A stretch of 46,252 bases of DNA from Lysobacterales bacterium (GCA_002715985.1 PBAO01000036.1:1-46252); one strand, 5' to 3'; positions 1-9,255 are shown, counted from the stretch's first letter. A program made the numbers and translations. Notes: generated by a model not told the origin, from the sequence alone.

Positions 1-2271
1 ACGTACCGGTCGGATATCCAGACGGTTCTTGATGTTGTCGGGGATCTCGGCGAGATCCTTCGTGTTCTCGTCGGGAATGACCACGATCTTGATCCCGCCA
101 CGATGGGCCGCCAAGAGTTTTTCCTTCAACCCGCCGATCGGCAATACGTCGCCACGCAGCGTGATTTCGCCGGTCATGGCGACATCCGCACGCACCGGAA
201 TCTGGGTCAGCGACGAGACCATCGACGTGCACATGCCCACACCCGCAGAGGGTCCATCCTTGGGGGTCGCCCCTTCGGGAACATGCACATGCAGATCCGA
301 TCGGGTCATGAAATCGCGCTCAATACCGAGCGCGGCATAGCGCGACCGAATCACCGTGAGGGCCGCCTGTATCGACTCCTGCATCACATCGCCCAGCGAA
401 CCGGTGTTGAGCGGCTTGCCCTTGCCGGGCACGGCCACCGACTCGATCGTGAGCAGTTCACCGCCGACTTCGGTCCAGGCCAGGCCGACCACCTGGCCGA
501 TGCTGTCGTGCTCTTCTGCCCGGCCATAGCGGTATTTGGGCACGCCCAGATACTTGTCCAGGTTTCGCTTGGAGACCTGGGACATATCGCGATTCTTGTC
601 GCTGACGAGCTCCTTGACCACCTTTCGACAGATCTTGGAGATATCGCGCTCCAGGTTTCGCACGCCGGCTTCACGCGTATAGCGACGAATGATGTCGGTC
701 AGGGCATTGTCCGAGACCGAAAGCTCGGTCTCCTTGAGCCCGTTTTCCTTCATTGCCTTGGGCACCAGATATCGCTCGGCGATATTGACCTTTTCATCCT
801 CGGTATAGCCCGACAACCGGATCACTTCCATACGATCCAGCAGGGGCGCCGGGATATTGAGCGTATTGGCCGTGCAGACGAACATCACCTCCGACAGGTC
901 GTAGTCGACCTCGAGGTAGTGATCGGCAAACGTGTTGTTCTGCTCGGGGTCGAGCACTTCCAATAGCGCCGAGGCCGGATCACCGCGGAAGTCGTTGGCC
1001 ATCTTGTCGACTTCATCGAGCAGGAACAGCGGGTTGCGAACACCCACCTTGGCCATGTTCTGGATGATCTTGCCCGGCAGACTGCCGATATAGGTTCGAC
1101 GATGGCCACGAATCTCGGCCTCATCGCGGACACCGCCCAGGCTCATGCGCACGAACTCGCGATTCGTGGCTTTCGCGATCGAGCGCCCCAACGAGGTCTT
1201 GCCCACACCCGGCGGGCCCACGAGACACAGGATCGGGCCCTTGATCTTCTTGACCCGGCTCTGGACGGCCAGGTTCTCGACGATGCGCTCCTTGATGCGT
1301 TCGAGGCCATAGTGATCGGCATCAAGCGTTTTCTGGGCCTTGTCCAGATCGATCTTGGTGCGCGAGCGCTTCTTCCACGGAATATCGACCATCCAGTCGA
1401 GATAATTCCGTACGACCGTTGCCTCGGCGGACATCGGCGACATGCTCTTGAGCTTGTTGAACTCGGTGGTGACCTTTTTCTTGGCCTCCTTCGGCATGCC
1501 CGCTTTTTCGATCTTCTCCTCGAGCTCGTCGAGATCGTTCGGCGCGTCGTCGATTTCGCCGAGCTCCTTCTGAATGGCCTTCATCTGCTCATTCAGATAA
1601 TACTCGCGCTGCGACTTCTCCATCTGCTGCTTCACGCGGCCGCGGATCTTCTTCTCGATCTGCAGCACTTCGATCTCGGCATCGGTCTTGGCCACGATAT
1701 GCTCGAGGCGCGAACCGGCATCCGCGATCTCGAGCACATCCTGACGTTCGTCGAGCTTCAGATTCAGATGTGCGGCGATCGTATCGGCCAGCCGGCCAGC
1801 CGCGTCCATACTGGACAGCGACGGCAGCAGCTCGGAGGGAATCTTCTTGTTGAGCTTGGTATAAGACTCGAACGTCGAGACCGCCTGACGCATCAGGGCA
1901 TCGGCTTCAGCGCTATTGGGCTCGTTCTCGTCGATTTCAGCGTGCTCGGCGACAAGGCCACCATCGGCCTCGTGCAGATTGGAAAGCCGCGCCCGGTTGG
2001 CGCCTTCGACCAGCACCTTGACCGTGCCATCGGGCAGTTTGAGCAGCTGCAGGATCGAGGCCAGTGTACCGACGTCGTAGATATCATCGGCACCGGGATC
2101 ATCGACATCCGCTGCACGTTGTGCGACCAGAAGAATCTTCTTGTCTTCGGCCATGGCCGCTTCCAGCGCGGCGATGGACTTGTCTCGGCCCACGAACAAC
2201 GGGATCGCCATGTGGGGAAAGACCACCACGTCGCGAAGCGGAAGCACGGGTACCAGGGCGTTGTCTGCCAT
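1..2271 (-). CDS. lon: Lon ATP-dependent protease (3' end outside window)
   Basis: Cytosolic AAA+ serine protease that degrades misfolded and regulatory proteins. The visible 757 residues hold the N-terminal substrate-binding domain, a coiled-coil middle region, the AAA+ module (Walker A GPPGVGKT, Walker B FLLDEIDKM) and nearly all of the protease domain. The catalytic dyad is Ser675 in [11 protein letters not shown] and Lys716 in GGLKEK, close to the E. coli positions 679 and 722. The frame is open to base 1, where it ends in NRLDIRPVR, so roughly the last 25-50 residues lie outside the window. The ATG at 2271 has a GAGGG ribosome binding site just upstream. It is the last gene of tig-clpP-clpX-lon but appears to have its own heat-shock-like promoter (2329-2356). 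Confidence 0.97.
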   Translation of the reverse strand, partial: MADNALVPVLPLRDVVVFPHMAIPLFVGRDKSIAALEAAMAEDKKILLVAQRAADVDDPGADDIYDVGTLASILQLLKLPDGTVKVLVEGANRARLSNLHEADGGLVAEHAEIDENEPNSAEADALMRQAVSTFESYTKLNKKIPSELLPSLSSMDAAGRLADTIAAHLNLKLDERQDVLEIADAGSRLEHIVAKTDAEIEVLQIEKKIRGRVKQQMEKSQREYYLNEQMKAIQKELGEIDDAPNDLDELEEKIEKAGMPKEAKKKVTTEFNKLKSMSPMSAEATVVRNYLDWMVDIPWKKRSRTKIDLDKAQKTLDADHYGLERIKERIVENLAVQSRVKKIKGPILCLVGPPGVGKTSLGRSIAKATNREFVRMSLGGVRDEAEIRGHRRTYIGSLPGKIIQNMAKVGVRNPLFLLDEVDKMANDFRGDPASALLEVLDPEQNNTFADHYLEVDYDLSEVMFVCTANTLNIPAPLLDRMEVIRLSGYTEDEKVNIAERYLVPKAMKENGLKETELSVSDNALTDIIRRYTREAGVRNLERDISKICRKVVKELVSDKNRDMSQVSKRNLDKYLGVPKYRYGRAEEHDSIGQVVGLAWTEVGGELLTIESVAVPGKGKPLNTGSLGDVMQESIQAALTVIRSRYAALGIERDFMTRSDLHVHVPEGATPKDGPSAGVGMCTSMVSSLTQIPVRADVAMTGEITLRGDVLPIGGLKEKLLAAHRGGIKIVVIPDENTKDLAEIPDNIKNRLDIRPVR

Positions 2272-2291
2272 TCAGCCCTCGCTGACATAAA

Positions 2292-2313
2292 GCGGCCGGC
2301 AAGAGCCGGCCGC
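2292..2313 (-). promoter_or_regulatory. Perfect hairpin in the lon leader
   Basis: A 9-bp perfect inverted repeat (GCGGCCGGC, 4-base loop, GCCGGCCGC) lies between clpX and lon, about 20 bases before the lon start. On the minus strand it is followed by TTTATG, a very short T-run, so it is at best a weak terminator for clpX read-through. It may instead be an attenuating or stabilising 5' structure of the lon mRNA. Confidence 0.45.
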
Positions 2314-2328
2314 GTGGATTTCCAGAGA

Positions 2329-2356
2329 ACATGGTGATCGGCCGGCCGGATTTCAA
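2329..2356 (-). promoter_or_regulatory. Sigma-32-like heat-shock promoter of lon
   Basis: On the minus strand a TTGAAA hexamer (2351-2356) is followed after 14 bases by CACCATGT (2329-2336). The heat-shock consensus is CTTGAAA, 11-16 bases, CCCCATNT; the -10 part differs at one position only. It lies about 60 bases upstream of the lon start codon. lon is a classical RpoH target in gammaproteobacteria, so placement and sequence agree. Not experimentally shown here. Confidence 0.6.
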
Positions 2357-2380
2357 TCGCAGCCGGCCCGCGGGAGGCGA

Positions 2381-3658
2381 TCAGGCCCCGGCGCGCTCGA
2401 CCTCGGCATTCTCGTAGACGATATAGGGCTGGGCATCGCCCTTGACCACGGCCTCGTCCACGACAACTTTCGAAACGTTCTCCATGGCCGGCAGTTCGTA
2501 CATCACATCGAGCAGGATGGATTCGAGAATCGTACGCAGGCCACGAGCGCCCGTCTTGCGGGTCATCGCGCGATGTGCGATCGCCTTGAGCGCATCGTCA
2601 CGCAGTTCAAGCTCGCAGTCTTCCATCTCGAAGAGCTTGCCGTACTGCTTGGTGAGCGCGTTCTTGGGCTCGCGCAGAATCGAGATCAACGCTTCCTCGT
2701 CGAGCTCCTCCAGCGTGGCGATTACCGGCAAGCGCCCGACGAACTCGGGGATCAAACCGTATTTGACCAGATCCTCGGGCTCGATGGTCTTGAGCATGTC
2801 ACCCAGACTGCGCTGATCCGACGCACCCTTGACCTCGGCCGAAAAGCCGATGCCGGAGCGCCCTTCTCGGGTCTTGATCGTCTCGTCCAGGCCCGCGAAC
2901 GCGCCGCCACAGATGAACAGAATGCCCGAGGTATCGACCTGCAGGAATTCCTGCTGCGGATGCTTGCGCCCGCCCTGGGGCGGGATCGAGGCGGTGGTGC
3001 CCTCGATGAGCTTCAGCAGGGCCTGCTGCACGCCTTCGCCCGAGACATCACGGGTGATCGACGGGTTTTCGGACTTGCGCGAAATCTTGTCGATCTCGTC
3101 GATGTAGACGATACCGCGCTGGGCCTTCTCGACGTCGTAGTCGCACTTCTGCAGGAGCTTTTGGATGATGTTCTCGACGTCTTCGCCCACGTAGCCGGCC
3201 TCGGTCAGCGTGGTGGCGTCGGCGATCGCGAACGGCACATCCAGCAGACGGGCCAGCGTTTCGGCCAGCAATGTCTTGCCGCAGCCGGTCGGCCCGATCA
3301 TCAGGATATTGGACTTGGTCAGCTCGACATCGTCCTCGGCAGCTTCGGCATTCAGGCGCTTGTAGTGGTTGTACACCGCGACCGCCAGAATCTTCTTGGC
3401 CGAGACCTGGCCGATGACGTAGTCATCCAGCACGCGACGGATTTCCTGCGGGCTGGGCAGGCCTTCCTTGGCCGGCTTGCTCGCCAGCTCCTCGCGCATG
3501 ATGTCGTTGCACAGGTCCACGCACTCGTCGCAGATGTAGACCGAAGGGCCCGCGATGAGTTTGCGAACCTCGTGTTCGCTTTTGCCGCAGAACGAGCAAT
3601 GCAGGGTTCGGCCGCTGTTTTCCTTGGAACCCGTATCGTTGTTGCCGTTGTCTGCCAT
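2381..3658 (-). CDS. clpX: ClpX, ATP-binding unfoldase subunit of ClpXP
   Basis: AAA+ hexameric unfoldase that recognises substrates and feeds them to ClpP. The 425-residue protein (E. coli 424) starts with a zinc-binding domain with Cys21, Cys24, Cys43 and Cys46. Then follow Walker A GPTGCGKT (Lys128), the pore loop AGYVGED, Walker [11 protein letters not shown] and the C-terminal small domain with TGARGLRTI. The ATG at 3658 was chosen because AAGAGGT lies just before it and the protein then begins MADNGNND; an upstream in-frame start at 3727 would add 23 unrelated residues. It follows clpP after 114 bases that contain an inverted repeat. Confidence 0.97.
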   Translation of the reverse strand: MADNGNNDTGSKENSGRTLHCSFCGKSEHEVRKLIAGPSVYICDECVDLCNDIMREELASKPAKEGLPSPQEIRRVLDDYVIGQVSAKKILAVAVYNHYKRLNAEAAEDDVELTKSNILMIGPTGCGKTLLAETLARLLDVPFAIADATTLTEAGYVGEDVENIIQKLLQKCDYDVEKAQRGIVYIDEIDKISRKSENPSITRDVSGEGVQQALLKLIEGTTASIPPQGGRKHPQQEFLQVDTSGILFICGGAFAGLDETIKTREGRSGIGFSAEVKGASDQRSLGDMLKTIEPEDLVKYGLIPEFVGRLPVIATLEELDEEALISILREPKNALTKQYGKLFEMEDCELELRDDALKAIAHRAMTRKTGARGLRTILESILLDVMYELPAMENVSKVVVDEAVVKGDAQPYIVYENAEVERAGA

Positions 3659-3684
3659 GAATAGGGACCTCTTGAAGCTCGTGC

Positions 3685-3716
3685 TGTCCGGTAGGTCTTG
3701 TATGACACACCGGACA
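3685..3716 (-). repeat. Inverted repeat between clpP and clpX
   Basis: Perfect 8-bp arms TGTCCGGT (3685-3692) and ACCGGACA (3709-3716) are separated by 16 bases. There is no T-run, so this is not an intrinsic terminator. It lies 27 bases upstream of the clpX start and could be an operator or an mRNA structure setting the clpP/clpX ratio. Function unknown. Confidence 0.4.
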
Positions 3717-3772
3717 AATCGTGTCACGCCGAGCGCCCGGCCGAGCCGGACGGTACAGCGTGTTCGTCGAGG

Positions 3773-4411
3773 CTAGCTCGACTTTTCGGCCAACGCCGCG
3801 CGCGACGTCAGAATGTCGTCGATCACACCGTACTCGTTGGCCTCGTTGGCGCTCATGAAGAAATCACGCTCGGTATCCCGCTTGATCTTGTCCAACGATT
3901 GCCCCGTGTGATGGGCCAGTACGTCGTTCAAGCGTTCACGGGCATGCAGAATCTCGCGGGCATGGATTTCGATATCCGTGGCCTGCCCCTGGAAACCGCC
4001 CAGCGGCTGATGAATCATGACGCGCGAATTGGGCAGCGCATAACGCTTGCCCGGGGCGCCGCCGGCCAGCAGCACGGCACCCATGCTGGCTGCCTGGCCG
4101 ATGCACATCGTGGCCACGTCGGGCTTGACGAACTGCATCGTGTCGTAGATCGACATGCCGGCGGTGATCACGCCCCCCGGCGAGTTGATGTAGAGCTGGA
4201 TGTCCTTGTCCGGATTGTCCGATTCCAGGAACAGCAGCTGGGCCACGATCAGGTTGGCCATGTGGTCGTCGACGGGGCCGACGCAGAAGATCACCCGCTC
4301 CTTGAGCAGGCGCGAATAGATATCGAACGACCGCTCGCCGCGAGCGGTCTGTTCGATGACCATCGGAATCAGCCCCAGGTTCTGTGGCTGCGTGTAGTCG
4401 TTGTCTGCCAT
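3773..4411 (-). CDS. clpP: ClpP, proteolytic subunit of ClpXP/ClpAP
   Basis: Tetradecameric serine peptidase that degrades unfolded chains delivered by ClpX or ClpA in the cytosol. The 212-residue protein has the catalytic triad Ser109 (GQAASMGA), His134 (MIHQPLGG) and Asp183 (TERD), and the INSPGG motif at about 76-80. The N-terminus [22 protein letters not shown] covers the short propeptide followed by the axial-loop start LIPMV. It begins 43 bases after tig, so the two are probably co-transcribed. The ribosome binding site is weak (GCGAGACG). Confidence 0.97.
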   Translation of the reverse strand: MADNDYTQPQNLGLIPMVIEQTARGERSFDIYSRLLKERVIFCVGPVDDHMANLIVAQLLFLESDNPDKDIQLYINSPGGVITAGMSIYDTMQFVKPDVATMCIGQAASMGAVLLAGGAPGKRYALPNSRVMIHQPLGGFQGQATDIEIHAREILHARERLNDVLAHHTGQSLDKIKRDTERDFFMSANEANEYGVIDDILTSRAALAEKSS

Positions 4412-4454
4412 AACGTCTCGCTTGTCTAAACCAACCTTGTCGTGAGCCTACGTA

Positions 4455-5780
4455 TCAGCCGGCGTTCTGGTTGGCGTTCAGAAGCTCGTCGAGCTCGGTT
4501 TCTTTCTCGGTGATGGTGGCGTTTTCAAGCAGGTTATCAACCACCTGCTGCTCCATGACCATCGCCTGCAAACCCTGCATCAGCTGCGGGTTCTGCTGAT
4601 AGTACTGTTTGACCTGTTCGGCCTGATCGCCGTAGCCGGCGGCCACTTCTTCCATCTTTTCGTCGACCTTGGACTGGTCGAGCTCGATCTCGCGCTTCGA
4701 AATCACCTCGGCGATCAGCAGCCCCAGCGCGACCCGTTTCTCGGCCTGCTCCTGCAGTGCCTCATCGGGCAGCATCTGCTTGAGCTGCTCCGGATTGTTC
4801 TGAAGCTGCTCGGGCAACCGCTGGCTGGCCTCCTTGCGCATGCGCTCGATTTCCTGGGCAACCATCGGCTGGGGCACCTCGATCGGGTTGGCCTCGTAGA
4901 GGTTGTCCATGACCTGGGTCTTCACGCTGGTTTCGATCGCGTGCTTGACCTCCTGCTCGAGCGATTCACGCACACGGGCCCGCAGGGCATCCTCCGTGCC
5001 TTCCTCGATCCCCATCTCCTTGATGAAGTCTTCGGTCAGCTCGGCCGGCTTGGGCCCGGCTACGGATTTCAGCTTGATCTCGAACGTCGCGGTCTTGCCG
5101 GCCAGCTCCTTGGCGCCGTATTCCTCGGGGAACGTGACGTCGAGGTTGAACTCCTCGCCAGCGGTGTGACCGACCAGACCGCGCTCCATGTCGGGCAGGA
5201 ACTGCTGCTCGCCAAGCGTGATGGTCATGTCATCGGCCGAGCCGCCTTCGAAGGCCTCGCCGTCGATACGCCCGACATAATCGAGCGTGACCTTGTCCCC
5301 ATCGGCGGCTTCGCGCTCGACCTCTTCATAGGTCTTGTTCTGCTCGCGAATACGCGTGAGCGTGTTGTCGATGTCGTCGTCGTCGACCTCGGCCTGCGGT
5401 TTTTCGACACTGATGTCGTCCAGACCGGTCAGCTCGATCTCGGGATAGACCTCGACGTTGGCCGCATAGGACAGCGCGCCATCGTCATCAAAACCATCAA
5501 ACTCGATCTCCGGCTGGCCGGCCGGGTTCAACTCGGACTGCTGCAGTGCTTCCGGATAGGTCTGCTGAACCAGTTCCGAAACCACTTCCTGGCGGGCCTG
5601 TTCGCCGTAGCGCTGGTACAGGATCTTGGTGGGCGCCTTGCCCGGACGAAATCCCGGAATACGCGCATTGGCACCGACGCGCTTGACCTTTTCGTCCACC
5701 GCGCCGTTGACTCGCTCGGCGGGAATCTGGACTTTCAGGCGTCGCTTCAGGCCGCCGGGATTTTCTACGGAGACGTCCAT
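4455..5780 (-). CDS. tig: Trigger factor, ribosome-bound chaperone and prolyl isomerase
   Basis: Ribosome-associated chaperone that shields nascent chains. The 441 residues cover the N-terminal ribosome-binding domain (signature PGFRPGKAP near 43-51), the FKBP-like PPIase domain (roughly 155-240, with DKVTLDYVGRIDGEAFEGG) and the long helical C-terminal domain, which is Gln- and Glu-rich. E. coli Tig has 432 residues. The start ATG has GAGGTAACA before it. It is the first gene of the tig-clpP-clpX-lon block, a conserved gammaproteobacterial order. Confidence 0.97.
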   Translation of the reverse strand: MDVSVENPGGLKRRLKVQIPAERVNGAVDEKVKRVGANARIPGFRPGKAPTKILYQRYGEQARQEVVSELVQQTYPEALQQSELNPAGQPEIEFDGFDDDGALSYAANVEVYPEIELTGLDDISVEKPQAEVDDDDIDNTLTRIREQNKTYEEVEREAADGDKVTLDYVGRIDGEAFEGGSADDMTITLGEQQFLPDMERGLVGHTAGEEFNLDVTFPEEYGAKELAGKTATFEIKLKSVAGPKPAELTEDFIKEMGIEEGTEDALRARVRESLEQEVKHAIETSVKTQVMDNLYEANPIEVPQPMVAQEIERMRKEASQRLPEQLQNNPEQLKQMLPDEALQEQAEKRVALGLLIAEVISKREIELDQSKVDEKMEEVAAGYGDQAEQVKQYYQQNPQLMQGLQAMVMEQQVVDNLLENATITEKETELDELLNANQNAG

Positions 5781-5857
5781 TGTTACCTCGATCGAAACTT
5801 AAATCTTTTATTGAATGACAACGAGGCGACGCGCCGCGCCGCCTCGGATGACCGGGG

Positions 5858-5886
5858 AGTATAGCAACCGGCCTTGTTCTGCCGAA
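5858..5886 (-). promoter_or_regulatory. Extended -10 promoter of tig-clpP
   Basis: Minus-strand TGCTATACT gives an extended -10 (TATACT at 5858-5863). A weak -35 TTCGGC (5881-5886) lies 17 bases upstream. The resulting leader of about 70 bases contains a GC hairpin (CGAGGCG...CGCCTCG, 5822-5846) and then an AT-rich stretch before the ribosome binding site. Confidence 0.6.
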
Positions 5887-5917
5887 CCAACCGATGTGGG
5901 GCCGATGGGCACCGTGT

Positions 5918-6913
5918 TCAATCCTCGCGGGACGGCGGCGCCATGAATTCCGGCCCGACCGGGTCGGTCACGTGTCGATCGACCATGGCCTGGATCTCGG
6001 CACGGGCCGTCTCGTCCAGATGCCAGCCGGGCACGTTGGCCACCGCATCCAGCTGATCCGGCGTTCGCGCGCCCCAGAGCGCAAAGGCATGTTCGTATTG
6101 ATCGAGCAGCCATCGAATGGCCAGATCCAACACGTGCTTGTCGTAGTGTTCCTGCGCAAACGCATCGAGCGCCTGGACGGCAGCCAGATACTGATCGAAA
6201 CGTGGTTGGGCGAATTTCGGGTCGTTGTTGCGCAGATCGTCGCCCGGGAACTGGCGATCGGCGTGCATGCGCCCGGACAGCAGGCCGCGGCACAACGCGC
6301 CATAGGCCAGCAGACGTGTGTCGTGCTTTTCGGCCCAGGGCAGTACATCGTGATCGATATCGCGTTCGAACAGGTTGTAGGGGTTCTGTGCCACGTCGAT
6401 GGCCACCACCTCCTGGAAGGCATCCATCTGCTCGGGCGAGAAATTCGACACGCCAACCGCCCGAATCTTGCCGGCCTCTTTCAGCTGGGCCATGGCTTCG
6501 GCGGTCTCACGCACATCAACCGTCGGATCCGGCCAGTGCACCTGCAACAGATCGATCACGTCGGTGCGCAGGCGCCTCAACGAATCATCGGCTTCCTTGA
6601 GCACGCGTTTCTTCGAGGCGTTGCGCTGCACACCGCCTTTGTCATCCCACTCGAGCGCACATTTGGTGGCCAGCACGACCTGATCGCGCATCCTGGCCTC
6701 GGCCACGGCTTTGCCGACGATCTCTTCAGAACGCCCGAAGCCATACACCGGCGCGGTATCGATCAGGTTCACGCCCTTGTCCGGAGCGCCCTGAATGGTA
6801 CGGATGGATTCGGCCTCGTCCGTGCCGCCCCACATCCAGCCGCCAATGGCCCAGGTGCCCAGGCCGATACGCGATGCATTCAGTCCGTTGCCGTTGAGAT
6901 CATGTGTTTCCAA
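5918..6913 (-). CDS. Aldo/keto reductase
   Basis: NAD(P)H-dependent oxidoreductase of the TIM-barrel aldo/keto reductase superfamily; 331 residues, a usual length. The catalytic tetrad can be read as Asp52 and Tyr57 (NLIDTAPVYGFGRSEE), Lys in LATKCALEW and His in DLLQVHWPD. The start is TTG at 6911-6913: AGGAG lies 7 bases before it, and the resulting N-terminus METHDLNGNGLNASRIGLG matches the family's usual first strand. The substrate cannot be read from sequence. It lies upstream of tig on the same strand, next to a tRNA terminator. Confidence 0.9.
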   Translation of the reverse strand: METHDLNGNGLNASRIGLGTWAIGGWMWGGTDEAESIRTIQGAPDKGVNLIDTAPVYGFGRSEEIVGKAVAEARMRDQVVLATKCALEWDDKGGVQRNASKKRVLKEADDSLRRLRTDVIDLLQVHWPDPTVDVRETAEAMAQLKEAGKIRAVGVSNFSPEQMDAFQEVVAIDVAQNPYNLFERDIDHDVLPWAEKHDTRLLAYGALCRGLLSGRMHADRQFPGDDLRNNDPKFAQPRFDQYLAAVQALDAFAQEHYDKHVLDLAIRWLLDQYEHAFALWGARTPDQLDAVANVPGWHLDETARAEIQAMVDRHVTDPVGPEFMAPPSRED

Positions 6914-6997
6914 GCCGCTACTCCTGAAATTCAGTCACGTTACAGAGATGGGCGTTATCGTCGGTCATTCAAGCGCTTCGGGCCGTACGACGGGCAC

Positions 6998-7023
6998 AAA
7001 AAAAGCCGGCACAGCGGCCGGCT
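6998..7023 (-). terminator. Intrinsic terminator of the tRNA Arg-His-Lys cluster
   Basis: On the minus strand AGCCGGC, a 6-base loop and GCCGGCT are followed directly by a run of seven T. It lies 16 bases downstream of the tRNA-Lys CCA end. Confidence 0.85.
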
Positions 7024-7039
7024 TTCCATCAAACAGGTT

Positions 7040-7114
<75 letters not shown>

Positions 7115-7129
7115 GACCGATACAGACGG

Positions 7130-7206
7130 TGGGGTGGACGATGGGACTCGAACCCACGACGACTGGAATCACAATCCAGGGCTCTACCAACTGAGCTACG
7201 CCCACC
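7130..7206 (-). tRNA. tRNA-His (anticodon GTG)
   Basis: Cloverleaf with acceptor GTGGGCG/CGTCCAC, anticodon loop TTGTGAT (GTG, histidine) and T-loop GGTTCGAGTCC. It carries the extra 5' G(-1) at 7206 opposite C73, the identity mark of tRNA-His, and an encoded CCA. Confidence 0.95.
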
Positions 7207-7521
7207 ATCGTCTGACACGTTGCGACGAGTCGATCGTCGCAACGAGCTGCGCATTCTAGCCCGCTTGCTTCGGCTTGCCAAGCGTTAGCGCAGATTCTTG
7301 GCCGCAACCGGCCGTTCCGGCCCCCGATAACCGCCTCGAACCACAGGCATGGCATGTCGCCCGCCCATTGGGAAAGAGCGCCAGACCGGCGTATGGCGCG
7401 GGCGCCGTACCGTTCGGCTGCGCTTTCGCGCAGCCGTCGAACCATCGTTTTCATGTCGCTGGTTCGAATGGCTAGTCGATATGCCATTCATGTAGGCCGC
7501 GCTGCGCACGGCCTACATGAA
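7207..7521. other. Hairpin-rich spacer between tRNA-Arg and tRNA-His
   Basis: There is no credible protein gene in this 315-base stretch. It carries three perfect inverted repeats: 7219-7243 (10-bp arms GTTGCGACGA/TCGTCGCAAC, 12 bases from the tRNA-His 5' end), 7415-7436 (9-bp arms closing on GAAA when read on the minus strand) and 7483-7525 (17-bp arms, described separately). None has a T-run. They could be processing signals of a long tRNA precursor or remnants of mobile repeats. Confidence 0.6.
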
Positions 7522-7552
7522 TGGCGCGCCCGGCTGGATTCGAACCAGCGAC
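7455..7552. repeat. Nested inverted repeat including an inverted copy of the tRNA-Arg T-arm
   Basis: Inner arms of 17 bases (7483-7499, GCCATTCATGTAGGCCG, and 7509-7525) are perfectly complementary with a 9-base loop; the right arm overlaps the GCCA end of tRNA-Arg. Outer arms of 15 bases (7455-7469, GTCGCTGGTTCGAAT, and 7538-7552) are also perfect, and the right one is the T-arm of tRNA-Arg. The unmatched gaps are 13 and 12 bases. The left half is therefore an inverted partial copy of the 3' part of tRNA-Arg with its downstream flank. Confidence 0.85.
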
Positions 7553-7597
7553 CAGCGGTTTAGAAGACCGCTGCTCTATCCCCTGAGCTACGAGCGC
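7522..7597 (-). tRNA. tRNA-Arg (anticodon TCT)
   Basis: Cloverleaf: acceptor GCGCTCG/CGGGCGC, D-arm GCTC...GAGC, anticodon arm GCGGT CTTCTAA ACCGC (TCT, reads AGA), T-arm GCTGG TTCGAAT CCAGC, encoded CCA. It is the first tRNA of the minus-strand cluster Arg-His-Lys. Its 3' end forms part of a long inverted repeat. Confidence 0.95.
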
Positions 7598-7689
7598 ATT
7601 GCCTTGCGGCGGCGTTATTGTGCCATCGCCGCGTCTCGCCAACTAGTATCCGAAGCACCCCGGACGACGATCACCGGGATGGGCTTGTA

Positions 7690-7703
7690 GAGTAGTGCTA
7701 CTC
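7690..7703. promoter_or_regulatory. Small palindrome upstream of the aldehyde dehydrogenase gene
   Basis: GAGTAG-TG-CTACTC is a perfect 6-bp inverted repeat about 32 bases before the start codon at 7735. Its size and place would suit an operator for a dimeric repressor or activator, but no regulator gene is adjacent and no clear -35/-10 pair was identified. Confidence 0.3.
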
Positions 7704-7734
7704 ACTCAAGTCCTGCCCCCGGGAGGGCAATGCG

Positions 7735-9210
7735 ATGTCCGAACAATCGATGAAACACGAGCAGAACGGCATCTCGATCTATCGTCAGTTCATAGGTGGT
7801 GCCTGGTCGGATGGCCAGGGCGACTCGATGGACGTGACCAACCCGGCGACCGGCGCCGTCGTGGGGCGTCTGAACCTGTCAACGACCGACGATGTCCAGT
7901 CGGCGCTCGAGGCAGCTGATCGCGCCTTTGCGTCCTGGCGCCGAACCACGGCCAAGCATCGCGCGGACCTGCTGTTCAAGCTGGTCGAACTGTTGCATGA
8001 CGACACCGAGCGCCTGGCCCAACTGATTACTGCCGAACAGGGCAAACCGCTGACCGAGGCACGTGCAGACGTCGGCATGTGTGCGGATCTGATCCGCTTC
8101 GCGGCAGAAAACACGCGCCGGCTCGAAGGCGATATCGTGCCCGCGGATGATCCCGACGAGCAGATCTGGATCCAGAAAGTGCCTCACGGCGTGGTTGCCG
8201 GCATCACGGCCTGGAATTTTCCAGCGGCATTGATCGGGCGCAAGCTGGGCCCGGCTCTGGCTGCCGGCAACACGATCGTGCTCAAGCCGTCGGAGGAAAC
8301 ACCGCTGACCGCGATGGAAGTCGTCGAGCTGGCGCGCCGGGCCGGCATCCCCGACGGGGTGATCAACCTGGTCAACGGCCACGGCCAGGATGTCGGCAAC
8401 CATCTGGTGACCAGTCCGATCACACAGCTCGTTTCCATGACGGGCAGCGTGCGTGGCGGGCGTGAAATCGCCAAGGCCGCCGCACCGCATTTGAAAATCG
8501 TGCGTCTGGAACTGGGCGGCAAGGCACCGTTCATCGTCATGGACGATGCCGATATGGAGCGCGCCGTGGAAGCCGCGATCGTCTCGCGTTTTTCCAACAA
8601 CGGCCAGGTCTGTACCTGCAACGAGCGCATGTACGTGCACGCCGGCATCTACGATGCCTTCCTCGATCGGTTCAAGCAGCGTGTCGATGAGCTCAAGGTC
8701 GGCGATCCACTCAAGCACGAAGACGTGGACATGGGCCCCAAGATCTCCAGCGGAGAGCTGGACAAGGTTCACGACATGGTCCAGCGCGCCATCGAAGCCG
8801 GTGCCACGCTGGAGACCGGTGGCAAACGCTTGACCGGCGGCGAGTACGACAACGGCTTTTATTACGCGCCGACCGTACTCACGGGCGTGGACAACGATAT
8901 GGAGATCATGCAGGAGGAGATCTTCGGACCGGTCGTGCCGATCATGAAGGTCGACTCCTTTGACCAGGCCATCGACTACGCCAATGTTTCAGAATACGGC
9001 CTGTCGGCTTATCTGTTCACCAATGACGTCAAACGCTTGATGAACACCGTGCACGATCTCGATTTCGGCGAGATCTATGTCAACCGTGGCGGCGGTGAAT
9101 CGGTGCAGGGCTTTCACAAGGGCTATCGCAACAGCGGCATCGGCGGAGAAGACGGCAAGTACGGGCTGGAGGCCTATGTGAAGAACAAGACGATGTACGT
9201 GCATTTCTAG
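7735..9210 (+). CDS. AldA-type NAD-dependent aldehyde dehydrogenase
   Basis: Oxidises an aldehyde to its acid with NAD(P)+. The 491-residue protein shows Glu259 in LELGGKAPFIVMDDAD, the catalytic Cys293 in NNGQVCTC, the Asn motif TAWNFP and the KPSEETP cofactor region. The C-terminal part (GFHKGYRNSGIGGEDGKYGL) and SMTGSV closely resemble E. coli lactaldehyde/glycolaldehyde dehydrogenase AldA. The actual substrate is inferred only from that likeness. GGAGG lies 8 bases before the ATG at 7735; an internal Met at position 6 is the alternative. It stands alone on the plus strand and ends before a shared terminator. Confidence 0.92.
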   Translation: MSEQSMKHEQNGISIYRQFIGGAWSDGQGDSMDVTNPATGAVVGRLNLSTTDDVQSALEAADRAFASWRRTTAKHRADLLFKLVELLHDDTERLAQLITAEQGKPLTEARADVGMCADLIRFAAENTRRLEGDIVPADDPDEQIWIQKVPHGVVAGITAWNFPAALIGRKLGPALAAGNTIVLKPSEETPLTAMEVVELARRAGIPDGVINLVNGHGQDVGNHLVTSPITQLVSMTGSVRGGREIAKAAAPHLKIVRLELGGKAPFIVMDDADMERAVEAAIVSRFSNNGQVCTCNERMYVHAGIYDAFLDRFKQRVDELKVGDPLKHEDVDMGPKISSGELDKVHDMVQRAIEAGATLETGGKRLTGGEYDNGFYYAPTVLTGVDNDMEIMQEEIFGPVVPIMKVDSFDQAIDYANVSEYGLSAYLFTNDVKRLMNTVHDLDFGEIYVNRGGGESVQGFHKGYRNSGIGGEDGKYGLEAYVKNKTMYVHF

Positions 9211-9255
9211 GGCGTTTCATCGACCGATCCGGCGCCGGGCATACGGGCGCCGGGC

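Noticed and set aside
2292-2313. Strong Rho-independent terminator between clpX and lon
   Set aside because: The stem is good but only TTTA follows, so it was listed as a leader hairpin.
7455-7469. A second, plus-strand tRNA gene suggested by the T-arm-like GGTTCGAAT word
   Set aside because: Only the T-arm word is present; acceptor, D-arm and anticodon arm cannot be formed around it.
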